From contig CBDFFJ010000003.1 of NCBI GenBank assembly GCA_965246765.1, forward strand, positions 434,001 through 498,000: DNA of 64,000 nt, in the 5' to 3' direction. Under the pieces are notes generated by a model. The model was given only the letters and a program-made list of their open reading frames with translations. It did no database searches and was not told the origin of the DNA. The position numbers and the translations under genes are program-made. This DNA is from UBA1952 sp965246765 (GTDB taxonomy: Bacteria > Bacteroidota > Bacteroidia > Chitinophagales > Chitinophagaceae). Numbering within the stretch: the first letter of the stretch is position 1; each line of letters starts with the position of its first letter. Positions 20,238-28,978 of the stretch are shown here, in pieces.

Positions 20238-20636
20238 ATGCCGGAAAAAATCAGCGAATCAACCAACGCTATCAACTGGTTTGAAATCCCCGTAACCGAC
20301 ACGGCCCGCGCCAAAAAATTCTACGAGACCATCATGGACATATCCCTCAGCACGCTGGAGATGATGGGGATGGAAATGACTATGTTCCCTTCCGGCAGCG
20401 ACGGCAGCGGCAAGGTCGGCGGCGCGCTTGTGAAGAGCGAATATCACGCGCCTTCCGCGCAGGGCGCTTTGGTGTACCTCAACGCCAACCCATCTATTCA
20501 GGATGTGCAGGACCGCATTGAAGCCGCCGGCGGCCAGGTAATGATGCCGAGGACGCTCATTGACGAGCAGACCGGCTATATGGCTTTCTTTATGGATACT
20601 GAAGGCAACAGGGTTGGCCTGCACGCGAGCAATTAA
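20238..20636 (+). CDS. VOC-superfamily (glyoxalase-like) protein
   Basis: The 132-residue protein has the paired beta-alpha-beta-beta-beta layout of the vicinal-oxygen-chelate fold. INWFEIPVTDTARAKKFYETIMD (residues 13-35) is a typical first module, and VQDRIEAAGGQVMMPRT with GYMAFFMDTEGNRVGLH the second. Metal-ligand candidates are the C-terminal Glu in DTEGN and His in GLH. Substrate is unknown; related proteins act in detoxification or antibiotic binding. It stands alone between kinase and repeat element. Confidence 0.85.
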   Translation: MPEKISESTNAINWFEIPVTDTARAKKFYETIMDISLSTLEMMGMEMTMFPSGSDGSGKVGGALVKSEYHAPSAQGALVYLNANPSIQDVQDRIEAAGGQVMMPRTLIDEQTGYMAFFMDTEGNRVGLHASN

Positions 20637-20665
20637 CAACCTGTCCGGAAAATACGCCACAGCGA

Positions 20666-20730
20666 CTTTTGTCATTCCGTATGAATCTTTGCTCGCAGCT
20701 GAATGAAAGACCCCCGCGGGGTGACAAAAG
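20666..20730. repeat. Short inverted-repeat element, degenerate copy
   Basis: The ends (CTTTTGTCATTCC and GGGGTGACAAAAG) and flanks (GCCACAGCGAC left, TTTGGGAAAG right) match the family at 17375, but the inner sequence is different and pairs imperfectly. Its left flank further out, CCTGTCCGGAAAATA, resembles the flank of the 29414 copy, so the repeat unit extends beyond the hairpin. Confidence 0.7.
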
Positions 20731-20802
20731 TTTGGGAAAGGGTTCAGACCCCTCATTTTCTGGATATGCTCTAATCAGGGCTTCGCCGCTTTACGATAAA
20801 GC

Positions 20803-20829
20803 AATGCCGCGCCTTAAAGACGCGGCATT
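20803..20829 (-). terminator. Hairpin downstream of the DUF1223 gene
   Basis: Perfect 9-bp arms (AATGCCGCG and CGCGGCATT) with a 9-bp loop lie 27 bp past the end of the minus-strand gene. The T-run is poor on either strand, so termination is plausible rather than certain. Confidence 0.45.
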
Positions 20830-20855
20830 ACTATGTTGCGCCCGACTATAAGCGC

Positions 20856-21605
20856 CTATTCAATTCCGGTTTCCCGCGCCGCGCTGATGTGCATATTGCC
20901 GCTCTGCTGCACATAAGCAATGATGTGTACATCCGCAGCGTTCAGGCCATCCGGCAATGAAAAAGTTTTGGAGTCGTTGCCTTGGTTGGATGAGCTGAAA
21001 TCCCGCACCACATTGTAATGCTCCAGTTTACGCCCGCCGTTTTCGCCGCGGCGCACATTAGTCGTGGCGTGGCGCTGCACGAGCGCCAGGTTCACGACTT
21101 CTCCGCTTTTCAACGAAGTCTTGTAAGAAACGCTAACACCATTCGCGCCGTCCTTCTTTGCAGTAAGCTCAATGGGCTGCGAACTGCTCAGCCCTTTGCC
21201 AATCAGATCCTGCACGCCGGATTTATTGCTGCCGGTAATGTGCCCGCTGCCGTTTACCACCGCCTGCGGCGTATAGATATTATCGGCGCCGAGTGCGGAC
21301 GCATATTGATTCTGTCGCCGCGTCCATTCTGGTTTGCTGAATGCGTCTTTCCAGCCCAGCCTGTCCCAGTAATCTACGTGGAAGGCGAGTATGATGAGCT
21401 TGTCGCCATACTGCTCCTGCAGCTTCGGCATCAGCGCGTCAGCGGATGGGCAGCTGGAGCAGCCTTCGGAGGTGAATAGCTCTATCACGCTTACGTTGTT
21501 GGTCATTGTTCGCTCTTTGGGCGCGGCTGCGCTTTTTTGACGGCTATAGCCGCATGACGTGGCCAGCAGCATGCCGGCAGCAATCAGTAATGTTCTTGTC
21601 TTCAT
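20856..21605 (-). CDS. DUF1223 thioredoxin-like lipoprotein
   Basis: The 249-residue product has a lipoprotein signal (MKTRTLLIAAGMLLATSCGY, Cys near residue 18). A thioredoxin-like domain begins at VIELFTSEGCSSCPSADALM near residues 40-59, with a CSSC motif. The segments FHVDYWDRLGWKDAF, YTPQAVVNG and HIIAYVQ are characteristic of the DUF1223 family. A redox role in the envelope is likely because of the CxxC; no substrate is known. Confidence 0.88.
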   Translation of the reverse strand: MKTRTLLIAAGMLLATSCGYSRQKSAAAPKERTMTNNVSVIELFTSEGCSSCPSADALMPKLQEQYGDKLIILAFHVDYWDRLGWKDAFSKPEWTRRQNQYASALGADNIYTPQAVVNGSGHITGSNKSGVQDLIGKGLSSSQPIELTAKKDGANGVSVSYKTSLKSGEVVNLALVQRHATTNVRRGENGGRKLEHYNVVRDFSSSNQGNDSKTFSLPDGLNAADVHIIAYVQQSGNMHISAARETGIE

Positions 21606-21691
21606 GTCTTGCGCACAGCGGCTTTTTGACTGAGTATAAAAAGAGAATGCCCGTAGAAACAGGCACCCTCTGGATTTTCCAAAACACCGTC

Positions 21692-22021
21692 TTACTTGCT
21701 CATCATCTTGTCGTCCATCATCATCTTGCCGTTCGCATCCATCATGTGGCCCTGCATATCCATCATTTCGCCTTCGGCCATCATCTTCTTGCTGCCGTCC
21801 TTCATCATCACGGTGCCGTCTTTCATCACCTTGGTGCCATCCTTCATCATCATGTCCTTGGACATCATCATGGACTTGCCCTTTTTCATCATCATCATCT
21901 TGCCGTCCTTCATCATCACCATGTCCTTCTTCATCATCATCTTCTTGTCCTGCGCTTGCAGGACGGGTGCGGCCGTAAACAGTACGGCGAGTAGCGCACA
22001 GAGCGCGAGTAGCTTTTTCAT
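21692..22021 (-). CDS. Exported Met-rich repeat protein, DUF6799-like
   Basis: The 109-residue protein has a signal peptide (cleavage near AQ at residue 23) and then a mature part made of short units such as MMKDGKMMMM and MKDGTVMMKDG. Met accounts for 32 of 109 residues. The units resemble the DUF6799 domain of Bacteroidota. A paralogue lies at 32487. It follows the lipoprotein at 22112 by 90 bp on the same strand, so it probably shares its promoter and upstream GTTAG-N8-GAGG element. Metal binding, particularly copper, or oxidant scavenging by Met is possible; neither is shown. Confidence 0.8.
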   Translation of the reverse strand: MKKLLALCALLAVLFTAAPVLQAQDKKMMMKKDMVMMKDGKMMMMKKGKSMMMSKDMMMKDGTKVMKDGTVMMKDGSKKMMAEGEMMDMQGHMMDANGKMMMDDKMMSK

Positions 22022-22111
22022 GGCTGGTTTGTTTGTTGGTTTGGTTTAGAAAGTCTTTTGCGGTGCAGCGTAAGGCTGCGTGCGCGGTTTTGTTTGTTGT
22101 TACGGAGGATA

Positions 22112-23362
22112 TTAATCAGCCGGTGGCCGGGACGACTGGTCTTCGCTCGGAGCTGAAGTGGCAAAGCCGATCACCGGGCAGTTGACAACGTTGTTGGCAG
22201 AGCTGAGCTTCGCGCCGCCTGCATTGGTTACTGCTTTGCTTGCGCCGAGCTGCCGGACAGTGTTCGCGTCGGACTGCACATAGTTTGTACCATTCGCGAC
22301 TATAGCGTCGCTCCATACCGCGATGTTCAGGTCCCAAAGCGGCGAGTATAGCTCGCGCAGCCGCTGGTCGGTTAAAGTCGGGAAGGAGCCCAGCACATTA
22401 TGGGCGTCGCCCAGCTTACCCAATGACTCCAGCAAGGCTGCATTCTGAAAGCTCAGCTGGCCGGGTGGATTATCCAGGATGACGTGCATAAGCCCTTGCG
22501 CATTCGGGTCGTTCATGCCGCGCTTGCCGTTGGCAAAAGTGAAGATGGAGCTGCGCGCACCTTTCGGATTTTCGTCATCGTTCGGAAAAGGAATGCCGGA
22601 CATTACCGGGACGAATGTGCCACGCTCAAGAACCGAAGAAAGGGCGCCGGACGAGCCGAACGACAGGTAAAAGATGTCTTTGCCATGTGAGAAGGCGCGG
22701 ATAAACTGCATGTCAACGGTCTTGTTCACAATATCAATGGCTACCACGCGGTCATGGGTATTGGTGTGCGCTTCGCTCACGTCCATCGGCCCATCGCCGA
22801 CCGCGATGATGGGCGCATTGTACACTACATTGCTGCCCTGAACACGAATCAGGTCGCTGTAGCCCGGCCCCGCTATGGAGCCCGGTAATGCCTTTGAAGG
22901 TGGGAAGCCCGTCGCACTGGGGACAAGCTCGCGAACCGGGCTAAAATCAACCGTGCCGGCAAAAGCTACAGGCGCATTTCCCGGAATGGGGTCGGTTGAA
23001 GTAACCGTCTGGATGCAGGATGCGCAGCCGTTGTCGCCATTCACGAGACGCGGCGAAAAGTTCAGACCGAGCTGGGATGCAAGGGCCTTGTCCGATACGT
23101 CAGTGCGCACAAACCAAACTGTGCTGCCATTATAAGTGCCTTTGTACAGAGGCAGGCGGGCAATATTGTGATCAAGGTCCACCTGGATGACGCTGGTCAT
23201 TGTCAGCTTGCTGTGGTCCAGCATGCCCGTGAGTGCGCCGAGGCCGGTTGCCTTGTTCTCAGGCTGCGCGCCCGCGCTGTTGTTGTCGGAATCTTTCTTA
23301 CAGGCGGTAAACGCCAGTGCCCCAAAGAGCGTGATAATTATAATGCTGCTGAGCTTTTGCAT
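22112..23362 (-). CDS. Lipoprotein of unknown function
   Basis: The start at 23362 gives a proper lipoprotein signal (MQKLSSIIIITLFGALAFTACKKD, Cys near residue 21); the open frame extends 29 codons upstream without support. The 416-residue product has a Cys pair in DNGCASCIQTV near residue 115-125 and repeated beta-rich segments (VVAIDIVNKTVDMQFI, FYLSFGSSG), but I cannot place it in a family. It precedes the Met-rich gene and has the GTTAG-N8-GAGG element 82 bp upstream. Confidence 0.65.
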   Translation of the reverse strand: MQKLSSIIIITLFGALAFTACKKDSDNNSAGAQPENKATGLGALTGMLDHSKLTMTSVIQVDLDHNIARLPLYKGTYNGSTVWFVRTDVSDKALASQLGLNFSPRLVNGDNGCASCIQTVTSTDPIPGNAPVAFAGTVDFSPVRELVPSATGFPPSKALPGSIAGPGYSDLIRVQGSNVVYNAPIIAVGDGPMDVSEAHTNTHDRVVAIDIVNKTVDMQFIRAFSHGKDIFYLSFGSSGALSSVLERGTFVPVMSGIPFPNDDENPKGARSSIFTFANGKRGMNDPNAQGLMHVILDNPPGQLSFQNAALLESLGKLGDAHNVLGSFPTLTDQRLRELYSPLWDLNIAVWSDAIVANGTNYVQSDANTVRQLGASKAVTNAGGAKLSSANNVVNCPVIGFATSAPSEDQSSRPPAD

Positions 23363-23443
23363 AGAATAGATTTGGTGAGATGGCGTATGCGCTACGGCTG
23401 CCGCCCATGATGCTGTAAACACCAAGCCATTAATGCCGCGAAA

Positions 23444-23460
23444 CCTCACGAAAGCCTAAC
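23444..23460 (-). promoter_or_regulatory. Shared regulatory element, copy 1
   Basis: On the minus strand the sequence is GTTAG, eight bases (GCTTTCGT), GAGG, then TTT. GGCT begins 32 bases after the first G, and TTTA follows 9 bp later. It lies 82 bp before the start of the 22112-23362 lipoprotein gene. The same element occurs at 28962, 36458 and 32363. Confidence 0.5.
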
Positions 23461-23551
23461 AAGTGTATGCTGGTTTTATCCAGTCTGAAATTGAACCCGG
23501 ACACAAGTGAACAACCTTCGGTTATTTTCGGCGGGCGCTGAAGGCAATTTC

Positions 23552-24049
23552 TCAAAACTTCCGCAGGTAGGTATGGCAATAAGGGCTGCCGCCGGTCTTT
23601 GTATAATACTGCTGGTGCTTGTCCTCCGCCTTCCAGAACGTGTCCGCTTTCGTTACTTCGGTTGCCACCTTATGCCCGCCGGCCTTCAGGAGTGCGATAA
23701 GGCGCTCTGCCATCTCCTTTTGCGCATCATCCAGGTAGAATATTGCCGAGCGGTATTGCGTGCCGACATCAGGGCCTTGCCGGTCTATGTGGCCGGGATT
23801 GTGGGTTTCAAAAAACAGCTTTGCCAGCGCTTCATAGGAGGTTTGCGAAGGGTCAAAAATCACTTCCACGGCTTCCGCGTGTCCGGTTCTGCCGGTGCAG
23901 ACTTCTCCGTACGTCGGCGAATTCTTATGTCCGCCGGTATAGCCGGACGTGGCTGAGACGACGCCGGGCGCTTTTTGAAAATGGTATTCTGTGCCCCAGA
24001 AGCAGCCTGATGCGAAAATAGCCCGTTCTGTCTTTACGTCGGTGGTCAT
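23552..24049 (-). CDS. msrA: Peptide methionine-(S)-S-oxide reductase MsrA
   Basis: MsrA reduces the S-epimer of methionine sulfoxide in proteins. The 165-residue product has the catalytic GCFWG (Cys16) and the family's VVSATSGYTGG, EVCTGRTGHAEAVEVIFDP and DRQGPDVGTQYRSAIFY segments. There is no signal peptide, so it acts in the cytosol. It overlaps msrB by 4 bp and ends a run of minus-strand genes that begins with the dihaem cytochrome. Confidence 0.95.
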   Translation of the reverse strand: MTTDVKTERAIFASGCFWGTEYHFQKAPGVVSATSGYTGGHKNSPTYGEVCTGRTGHAEAVEVIFDPSQTSYEALAKLFFETHNPGHIDRQGPDVGTQYRSAIFYLDDAQKEMAERLIALLKAGGHKVATEVTKADTFWKAEDKHQQYYTKTGGSPYCHTYLRKF

Positions 24050-24411
24050 GATGCGGCGGGTATAAATTTAAGGGAGACCGAATTCACGCAATGCCGCGTA
24101 TTCTTTTCCGTGAACCGCTCGCCTTTGAACACATGTCCGAGATGCGCATCGCAGGTAGCGCATACGATTTCTATGCGATGGCCGTCGCGGTCGGGCACAT
24201 GCTTTACAGCACCGGGAATCTCGTCGTCAAAGGACGGCCAGCCGCATCCGGAGCTGAACTTATCCTGCGATTGGTAGAGCGGCGTATTGCAGCGCCTGCA
24301 CACATAGGTGCCGGCTTCCTTGTGGTCGTTGTATTCGCCCGTGAATGCCATCTCTGTGCCCTTGCGGACGATGATGCGCTCTTCTTCGGGGCTTAGCTTG
24401 TTGTATTCCAT
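24046..24411 (-). CDS. msrB: Peptide methionine-(R)-S-oxide reductase MsrB
   Basis: MsrB reduces the R-epimer of methionine sulfoxide. The 121-residue protein has the zinc-binding cysteines C38/C41 (CRRC) and C84/C87 (CATC), the SGCGWPSFD segment and catalytic C108 in RHCVNS. It has no signal peptide. It overlaps msrA by 4 bp (ATGA-type junction) and lies 29 bp below the beta-propeller gene, so all are probably one transcript. Confidence 0.95.
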   Translation of the reverse strand: MEYNKLSPEEERIIVRKGTEMAFTGEYNDHKEAGTYVCRRCNTPLYQSQDKFSSGCGWPSFDDEIPGAVKHVPDRDGHRIEIVCATCDAHLGHVFKGERFTEKNTRHCVNSVSLKFIPAAS

Positions 24412-24440
24412 GAGGTGGTTTTCAGCTGCGGTTCTTTAAA

Positions 24441-25715
24441 TCAATAGCCCATCATCCCCTGTGGTGTGTTGTACGGTATCGATTGCTCGCCGACTTTATC
24501 CAGCTTGCCGTTATCATTAATCCGGTAGGAAATGAGCTTGGATGCGTTGGGATAAATCTGGTAGTAGAATTTCCCGTCCGGGCTTATCCAGCTATCGTTT
24601 GGCCCGCTGGATACCACCATGTCTAAGGCTTTAAAAGTGCCGTCGCCGGGCACTGCCTCTACCGCCGGGTCTTGCGCCACGGTGATAGTGCTGCCGTCAA
24701 TTTTAAACGTTGAAACGTAGCTGTAGCCGAACAAGGTGGCGATTACCTGTTTGTTGTCGGGCGTAATAGCTATCCAGCACAGCTCGGATGGCATACCAAT
24801 GGACTGGTTGATTTTCGTTACCGGACCACACGTCACCTTGCCTGTTCCGTCAATGCTGCACATCGCAATGCCGCCGGAAGCTGCGTATCCGTTGATGAAC
24901 TGCGTATTGCTGCCGTGCATGAATGCGATATCAAAAGCCGCCGCCCCACCTGCGTCTGTGAACTGTGCTGCGCCGAGGCTGCCGTCGCCATTCACGGGGA
25001 AGATTACCAGTCCGTCTTTGTCCACCATATTGGCAACCGCAAGGTCTGGCGTGCCGTCGGGCTTCATCCCCGGGCGCTTATCAAAAAGAATGTCCACCAT
25101 GAGAAATTTTGCGTCGGGCGTGAGCACACATTCAGTAGCCACGCGGTCGGTCTTCGCGCCCACGTTTACCGTGTAGCTGCCCGACTTCTGTGTCAGTTTA
25201 CCGTCGCTTACCGAGAATGCGCGGATGTGGTCGGGGCCGAAGGCATGGCACACATAAAGCGTCTTTGTGCCTTCTGCATATGCAAGGCTTTTTGCCGTCC
25301 CGCTCTTGCCGCTCACTGGCTGGCCGGTGGGCTGCACATCCATCAGCGTCAGCTTGCCGTCTTCACCTATTTTAAAGCTGGAAACGGAGTTGTTGCCGCC
25401 GTTGGTGGTGAAGAGATATTTGTGGTCGGAGGTCATTATCACGCTCTTCACGCCTTCAAAAGCATTTGGCGCGCTCGCTTGGTCGCTGATGGGTTTGTAG
25501 AGGCCCGAGCCTGCGCCGCCGGTGGTCACGCGCTGCAGCTCGGAGAGCGTGCCGTTGCTTGCCCGCGCATACAGTATCATTTCATTTTGGGTGCCGTTGG
25601 TCTGCATATACAGATAGCCGGCATTGGTGGTTGAGGAATCAGAATCCTTTTTGCAGGAAGCGCCGATAAATACAAGCGCAATGGCTAGGAAGCCAAGAAG
25701 TTTAATCGTTTTCAT
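24441..25715 (-). CDS. Beta-propeller lipoprotein (lactonase/YncE-like)
   Basis: The start at 25715 begins a lipoprotein signal (MKTIKLLGFLAIALVFIGASCKKD); the open frame extends 17 codons upstream. The 424-residue product has repeated beta-propeller blades with motifs such as GYLYMQTNG, KYLFTTNGGNNSVSSFKIGEDGKLT and SYRINDNGKLDKVG, as in the seven-bladed lactonase/YncE family. Enzymatic activity cannot be predicted. Two paralogues are at 27571 and 35131. It lies between the cytochrome and msrB. Confidence 0.8.
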   Translation of the reverse strand: MKTIKLLGFLAIALVFIGASCKKDSDSSTTNAGYLYMQTNGTQNEMILYARASNGTLSELQRVTTGGAGSGLYKPISDQASAPNAFEGVKSVIMTSDHKYLFTTNGGNNSVSSFKIGEDGKLTLMDVQPTGQPVSGKSGTAKSLAYAEGTKTLYVCHAFGPDHIRAFSVSDGKLTQKSGSYTVNVGAKTDRVATECVLTPDAKFLMVDILFDKRPGMKPDGTPDLAVANMVDKDGLVIFPVNGDGSLGAAQFTDAGGAAAFDIAFMHGSNTQFINGYAASGGIAMCSIDGTGKVTCGPVTKINQSIGMPSELCWIAITPDNKQVIATLFGYSYVSTFKIDGSTITVAQDPAVEAVPGDGTFKALDMVVSSGPNDSWISPDGKFYYQIYPNASKLISYRINDNGKLDKVGEQSIPYNTPQGMMGY

Positions 25716-25746
25716 TGTTAGGGTTTTTAAGAATTTTTTCCGGTGC

Positions 25747-27414
25747 TTATTTTCCGGCGATAGCAACTTTTGCTTCTACAGGACTGGCATCCAGCCCGCG
25801 CAGAAATTCTATCATTGCCGCGCGCGGTGTTTTATCCGCGATGTAAAAAGGGTGGGGCGATGTATCGCCGCGCTTCGGGTCTAACAGCTCATCCAGGCTA
25901 TGCACCGACGCATCGTGCAGAAACACCGTTGTTCTTGCAAGGTCAAGCAGCAGCGGCAGCGCATTGCCTCTCGGCCCGCCGTGGCCGCTGGCGTCCACAA
26001 TTACCATCTTGTCGTCAAAGTCGCCGGGACTGTTCATGATTTTTGTCAGCGCTTTATTACCGCGCAATCCAACCACAATAGCCGCATATCCCGGCCAAAG
26101 CGTTTTCAGGTCAACAAGCGTGGCGGGCACGGGCTTGCTCTGGTCCACATTGTGGCAGCTTGTGCAGTTGTTACGGAATAGCTCGCGGCCTTTCGCAGCC
26201 AGCGCGGCATCCACCTTCGGTGCGGACGGCGCTTTGAGCGCGAAGGCATAGGCTGCCATGTCGTGCAGCTTCCCGTCGTCCACGCGGCGGCCCACGATGT
26301 TTTGCAGCTCGCCGGGCTTGCCCTGCGCCTTCGCCTGCACGAATGGGTAGCCGGTCACGCCGGTTTCTTCCAGAATCTGCTTGTACTCTTTATGAATCTG
26401 TGCGCCCGCCGGGCCGCCAAGGCCTTTCAGAAATTCCAGCCCTTCAGGCGTCGCAAGCGTGGTGAGGTCAAGGTTGGTCGTGAAGGACGAATTGCTGATA
26501 TCGGCGAAGGTTTCAAACTCGCCTGAGGTACCGTAAGGCTTGGCCAAATCCTGCCGGAACAGCGGCACATTCTTTACGGAATTACCATTGCCATCCGAGG
26601 TTTCATCAAACGTGCCGATGGGATAAAGCTTCGGGTCGCTCAGGTATTCGTCCACCTCCGCCTCCGTAGAATTTGGCCTCATTCCACGCGCCGCGCGTCC
26701 AATAGAAACGCCCGCGAAAATCTGCTGCATGTTCGGGTAATACGCGCGGGAATTGGCGGCCAGCGCAAGAAAACGCCCCATGTTGAAGGTCAGCGCCGCC
26801 GGGCCGTCAATGCGCTTTCCGGCAGAGCCTGCGCCCGGCAGGTCAAAGACCGACTTGTCAGTAACTGTGTGGCAGATGGCGCAGCTCACGCCAATCATGT
26901 CGCCTTCCATCATGCTGAGCCTGCCGTCGTGGTTGTTGTCTTTGGTCACAACGCCGATAAAGGCGTTTGCGTTGAGCAGGGCAATCGTTGTCTGAAGATT
27001 GTTGAGCAGCGGCGCATTCTGGGGCGACAGGTCGGTCTTAAATTCTTCCGTCAGTTTTTGCCGCAGGCCCGCGTCCAGGCCCGGCGATTCCATATCTATC
27101 TGCAGGCCTATTTGCAGCATCTGTTTCGGCGTGTATTGCGCCTGTACCACGCCCTGCTGCCAGCGCATGGCCTTTGTCCAGAATGCTTCGTTGCCAAAAG
27201 TCTCAAAGCGGAAGACATCCTTTCCACGCCCGGCATCGCCCAGCACGTCGGGCTTGCGTATTGTTGTGTCCGCGGGCCCGTTGCTCGCTGTGCCAGGCTT
27301 TTTGTCCTGAATGTTTTTTGCGCTGCGGTCGCCGCAGGCATTATGAACGACCAGCACGAACAGCGCGCCGATTAGCATCGCTATAGCCGGCAGGCGTTTG
27401 ATTTTTGGTTTCAT
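25747..27414 (-). CDS. Dihaem c-type cytochrome lipoprotein with EF-hand
   Basis: The 555-residue product has a lipoprotein-type signal ending HNACGD (Cys27). Two haem-c motifs are present: CAICH at 178-182 and CTSCH at 417-421. A perfect EF-hand loop (DNNHDGRLSMME, 159-170) lies directly before the first haem. The second domain (about 400-480) resembles a small cytochrome c. It probably carries electrons or acts on peroxide in the envelope, but the catalytic class is not clear; the layout is unlike classic CcpA. It is upstream of the propeller and msrBA genes on the same strand. Confidence 0.85.
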   Translation of the reverse strand: MKPKIKRLPAIAMLIGALFVLVVHNACGDRSAKNIQDKKPGTASNGPADTTIRKPDVLGDAGRGKDVFRFETFGNEAFWTKAMRWQQGVVQAQYTPKQMLQIGLQIDMESPGLDAGLRQKLTEEFKTDLSPQNAPLLNNLQTTIALLNANAFIGVVTKDNNHDGRLSMMEGDMIGVSCAICHTVTDKSVFDLPGAGSAGKRIDGPAALTFNMGRFLALAANSRAYYPNMQQIFAGVSIGRAARGMRPNSTEAEVDEYLSDPKLYPIGTFDETSDGNGNSVKNVPLFRQDLAKPYGTSGEFETFADISNSSFTTNLDLTTLATPEGLEFLKGLGGPAGAQIHKEYKQILEETGVTGYPFVQAKAQGKPGELQNIVGRRVDDGKLHDMAAYAFALKAPSAPKVDAALAAKGRELFRNNCTSCHNVDQSKPVPATLVDLKTLWPGYAAIVVGLRGNKALTKIMNSPGDFDDKMVIVDASGHGGPRGNALPLLLDLARTTVFLHDASVHSLDELLDPKRGDTSPHPFYIADKTPRAAMIEFLRGLDASPVEAKVAIAGK

Positions 27415-27464
27415 AGCGATGATGTATGTAGGTGCGACGTGGGATTTTTACTGCCGCCCGCTTT

Positions 27465-27511
27465 CCAGGGATTAAAATCCCTGGCTATTATTTCGATCGT
27501 CCCTTCGGGAC
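27465..27511. repeat. Double-hairpin intergenic repeat
   Basis: CCAGGGATT at 27465-27473 and AATCCCTGG at 27476-27484 form one palindrome; GTCCC-TTC-GGGAC at 27499-27511 forms a second. This combination is a recurrent intergenic repeat in Bacteroidota genomes, as far as I recall. It sits between the 27571 propeller and the cytochrome and may end or attenuate transcription. Confidence 0.6.
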
Positions 27512-27570
27512 TCGGCCTTCCGTATGTAAACCTTCTGATTTGCCTGCTGCGAGCGCCTACCGCTTCGCTC

Positions 27571-28890
27571 CTATTTATCAAAGCCCGTCAGCCCGATATA
27601 AGCATGCTCCAGCTTGCTTTTACCGACTGAGCTGGGCACTTTGTAAGGCGAGCCGGAAATTTCGGTCAGCGCGCCGTTGCCTGCCACTTTAAAGGTGGTA
27701 ACGGTGTGACTCATAAATGCGCCGGAGTTATATAGATAGCCATCCAAAGACTGGTACAGGTCTTTCGTGTCTTCTTCCGGCACGCCGCTGCGAAGGAAGT
27801 AGTTCGGGGTAAGCGATACCGACAATTTTCCATCGCCGGCGATATCAAATACGCTGACGGTATTCTCCGTAAACGCAGCAGTAAACAGCTTCGTTTTATC
27901 GTTGCTCACCCATGTCCAGCAGTTCTCATCATTGCGCATCCCGGTTGCGAAATGCTGCACCAGCGCGGCTGTGGTGCTGTTGTGTACCGTCACGCTGTAA
28001 TCTTCTTTAGACGAATGCAGATTGAAGTTGGTAAGGTAGATAAGGCTGCCGTTGGGGCTCCAGGAGAACCCGATATTGCCGGACACGCCCACTTCCTCAT
28101 ACATGCCCGTCTGCGTCATTGCGCCATCGGCGAAGCTGTAGATGTACAATCTGCCCGGCTTTTGCAGCGCAAGGTCCGGTTCCGGCGTAGCGAAGTGGGT
28201 AACGCCCCAAGTGGAGACCGCGATCTGGCTGCCGTCGGCATTAAAGTCCACATTGGTCGGCCCGCCGTTCGTGCCGTCCATGTAGGTAGCGCCGGTATTT
28301 TTGAAAGTCAGGATGCCGGTGGCGGCGTCCATTGCGAATATGGCAACATTGCGGTTTGGCGTGCTCACCACCATGCCATGCTGCTCTTTGGTCGGCTTCT
28401 GGTAGTTGGGGTTTGAATGCTGGTTGCCGACGGCTATCCATGTGTTGCTGCCGACAGTTTTCGCGGCGATGCTCACCGGGCGCTCGCCGCGCGAATCCAT
28501 ATTGTCCATTGTAGGTGTTGACGGATTCTGGTCTATCTGCGTAAGGCTGCCGTTTGCGCGATTCATTCTGAATACGGAAATCGTTCCATTCGTTGGATTT
28601 GCTCCGGCATTTACCGCCAATAGATAATCGCCGATAATGCGCAGGCCGTTCTGATGGTCAAAGTCGTCGTCTGCCGCGTCGCCGGCGCTGCCGGTTGCCA
28701 TAGGCGAGCCGGGCAGCTCGGTCAATGTACCATCGGCCTTGCGGCCCATCATGATGATGCCGTTGCCGCTGGTTGCATTGTTGCTGGTATAGATGTAGCC
28801 CTTGTAGCCGTCGTCGCTGCCGCCGCCTTCGTCTTTTTTGCAGGCGCTGAAGCAGGCTGCCGCCATAAGAATAATTGTTAGCTTTTTCAT
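27571..28890 (-). CDS. Beta-propeller lipoprotein (lactonase/YncE-like), paralogue
   Basis: The 439-residue product starts with a lipoprotein signal (MKKLTIILMAAACFSACKKDEG, Cys near residue 17). Blades contain GYIYTSNNATSGNGIIMMGRKADGTLTELPGSP, FSWSPNGSLIYLTNF and GDGKLSVSLTP-like repeats, similar to the proteins at 24441 and 35131. The GTTAG-N8-GAGG element lies 71 bp upstream of its start. It may be co-transcribed with the cytochrome gene through a 156-bp gap that holds a hairpin repeat. Confidence 0.8.
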   Translation of the reverse strand: MKKLTIILMAAACFSACKKDEGGGSDDGYKGYIYTSNNATSGNGIIMMGRKADGTLTELPGSPMATGSAGDAADDDFDHQNGLRIIGDYLLAVNAGANPTNGTISVFRMNRANGSLTQIDQNPSTPTMDNMDSRGERPVSIAAKTVGSNTWIAVGNQHSNPNYQKPTKEQHGMVVSTPNRNVAIFAMDAATGILTFKNTGATYMDGTNGGPTNVDFNADGSQIAVSTWGVTHFATPEPDLALQKPGRLYIYSFADGAMTQTGMYEEVGVSGNIGFSWSPNGSLIYLTNFNLHSSKEDYSVTVHNSTTAALVQHFATGMRNDENCWTWVSNDKTKLFTAAFTENTVSVFDIAGDGKLSVSLTPNYFLRSGVPEEDTKDLYQSLDGYLYNSGAFMSHTVTTFKVAGNGALTEISGSPYKVPSSVGKSKLEHAYIGLTGFDK

Positions 28891-28961
28891 GATGTAATGC
28901 GTGTTTGGTTAAACAAGTCTTATTCGTAAGTCTAAAAGAGTAAGCCGTGAAGGGCTAAAAG

Positions 28962-28978
28962 CCTCACAGAAGGCTAAC
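28962..28978 (-). promoter_or_regulatory. Shared regulatory element, copy 2
   Basis: Minus strand: GTTAG, eight bases (CCTTCTGT), GAGG, then CTTTT. GGCT at 28946-28943 and TTTTA at 28937-28933 keep the same distance as in copies 1 and 3. It precedes the 27571-28890 propeller gene by 71 bp. Confidence 0.5.

Noticed and set aside
24736..25634. Plus-strand open frames opposite the propeller gene
   Set aside because: Shadows of the minus-strand lipoprotein gene.
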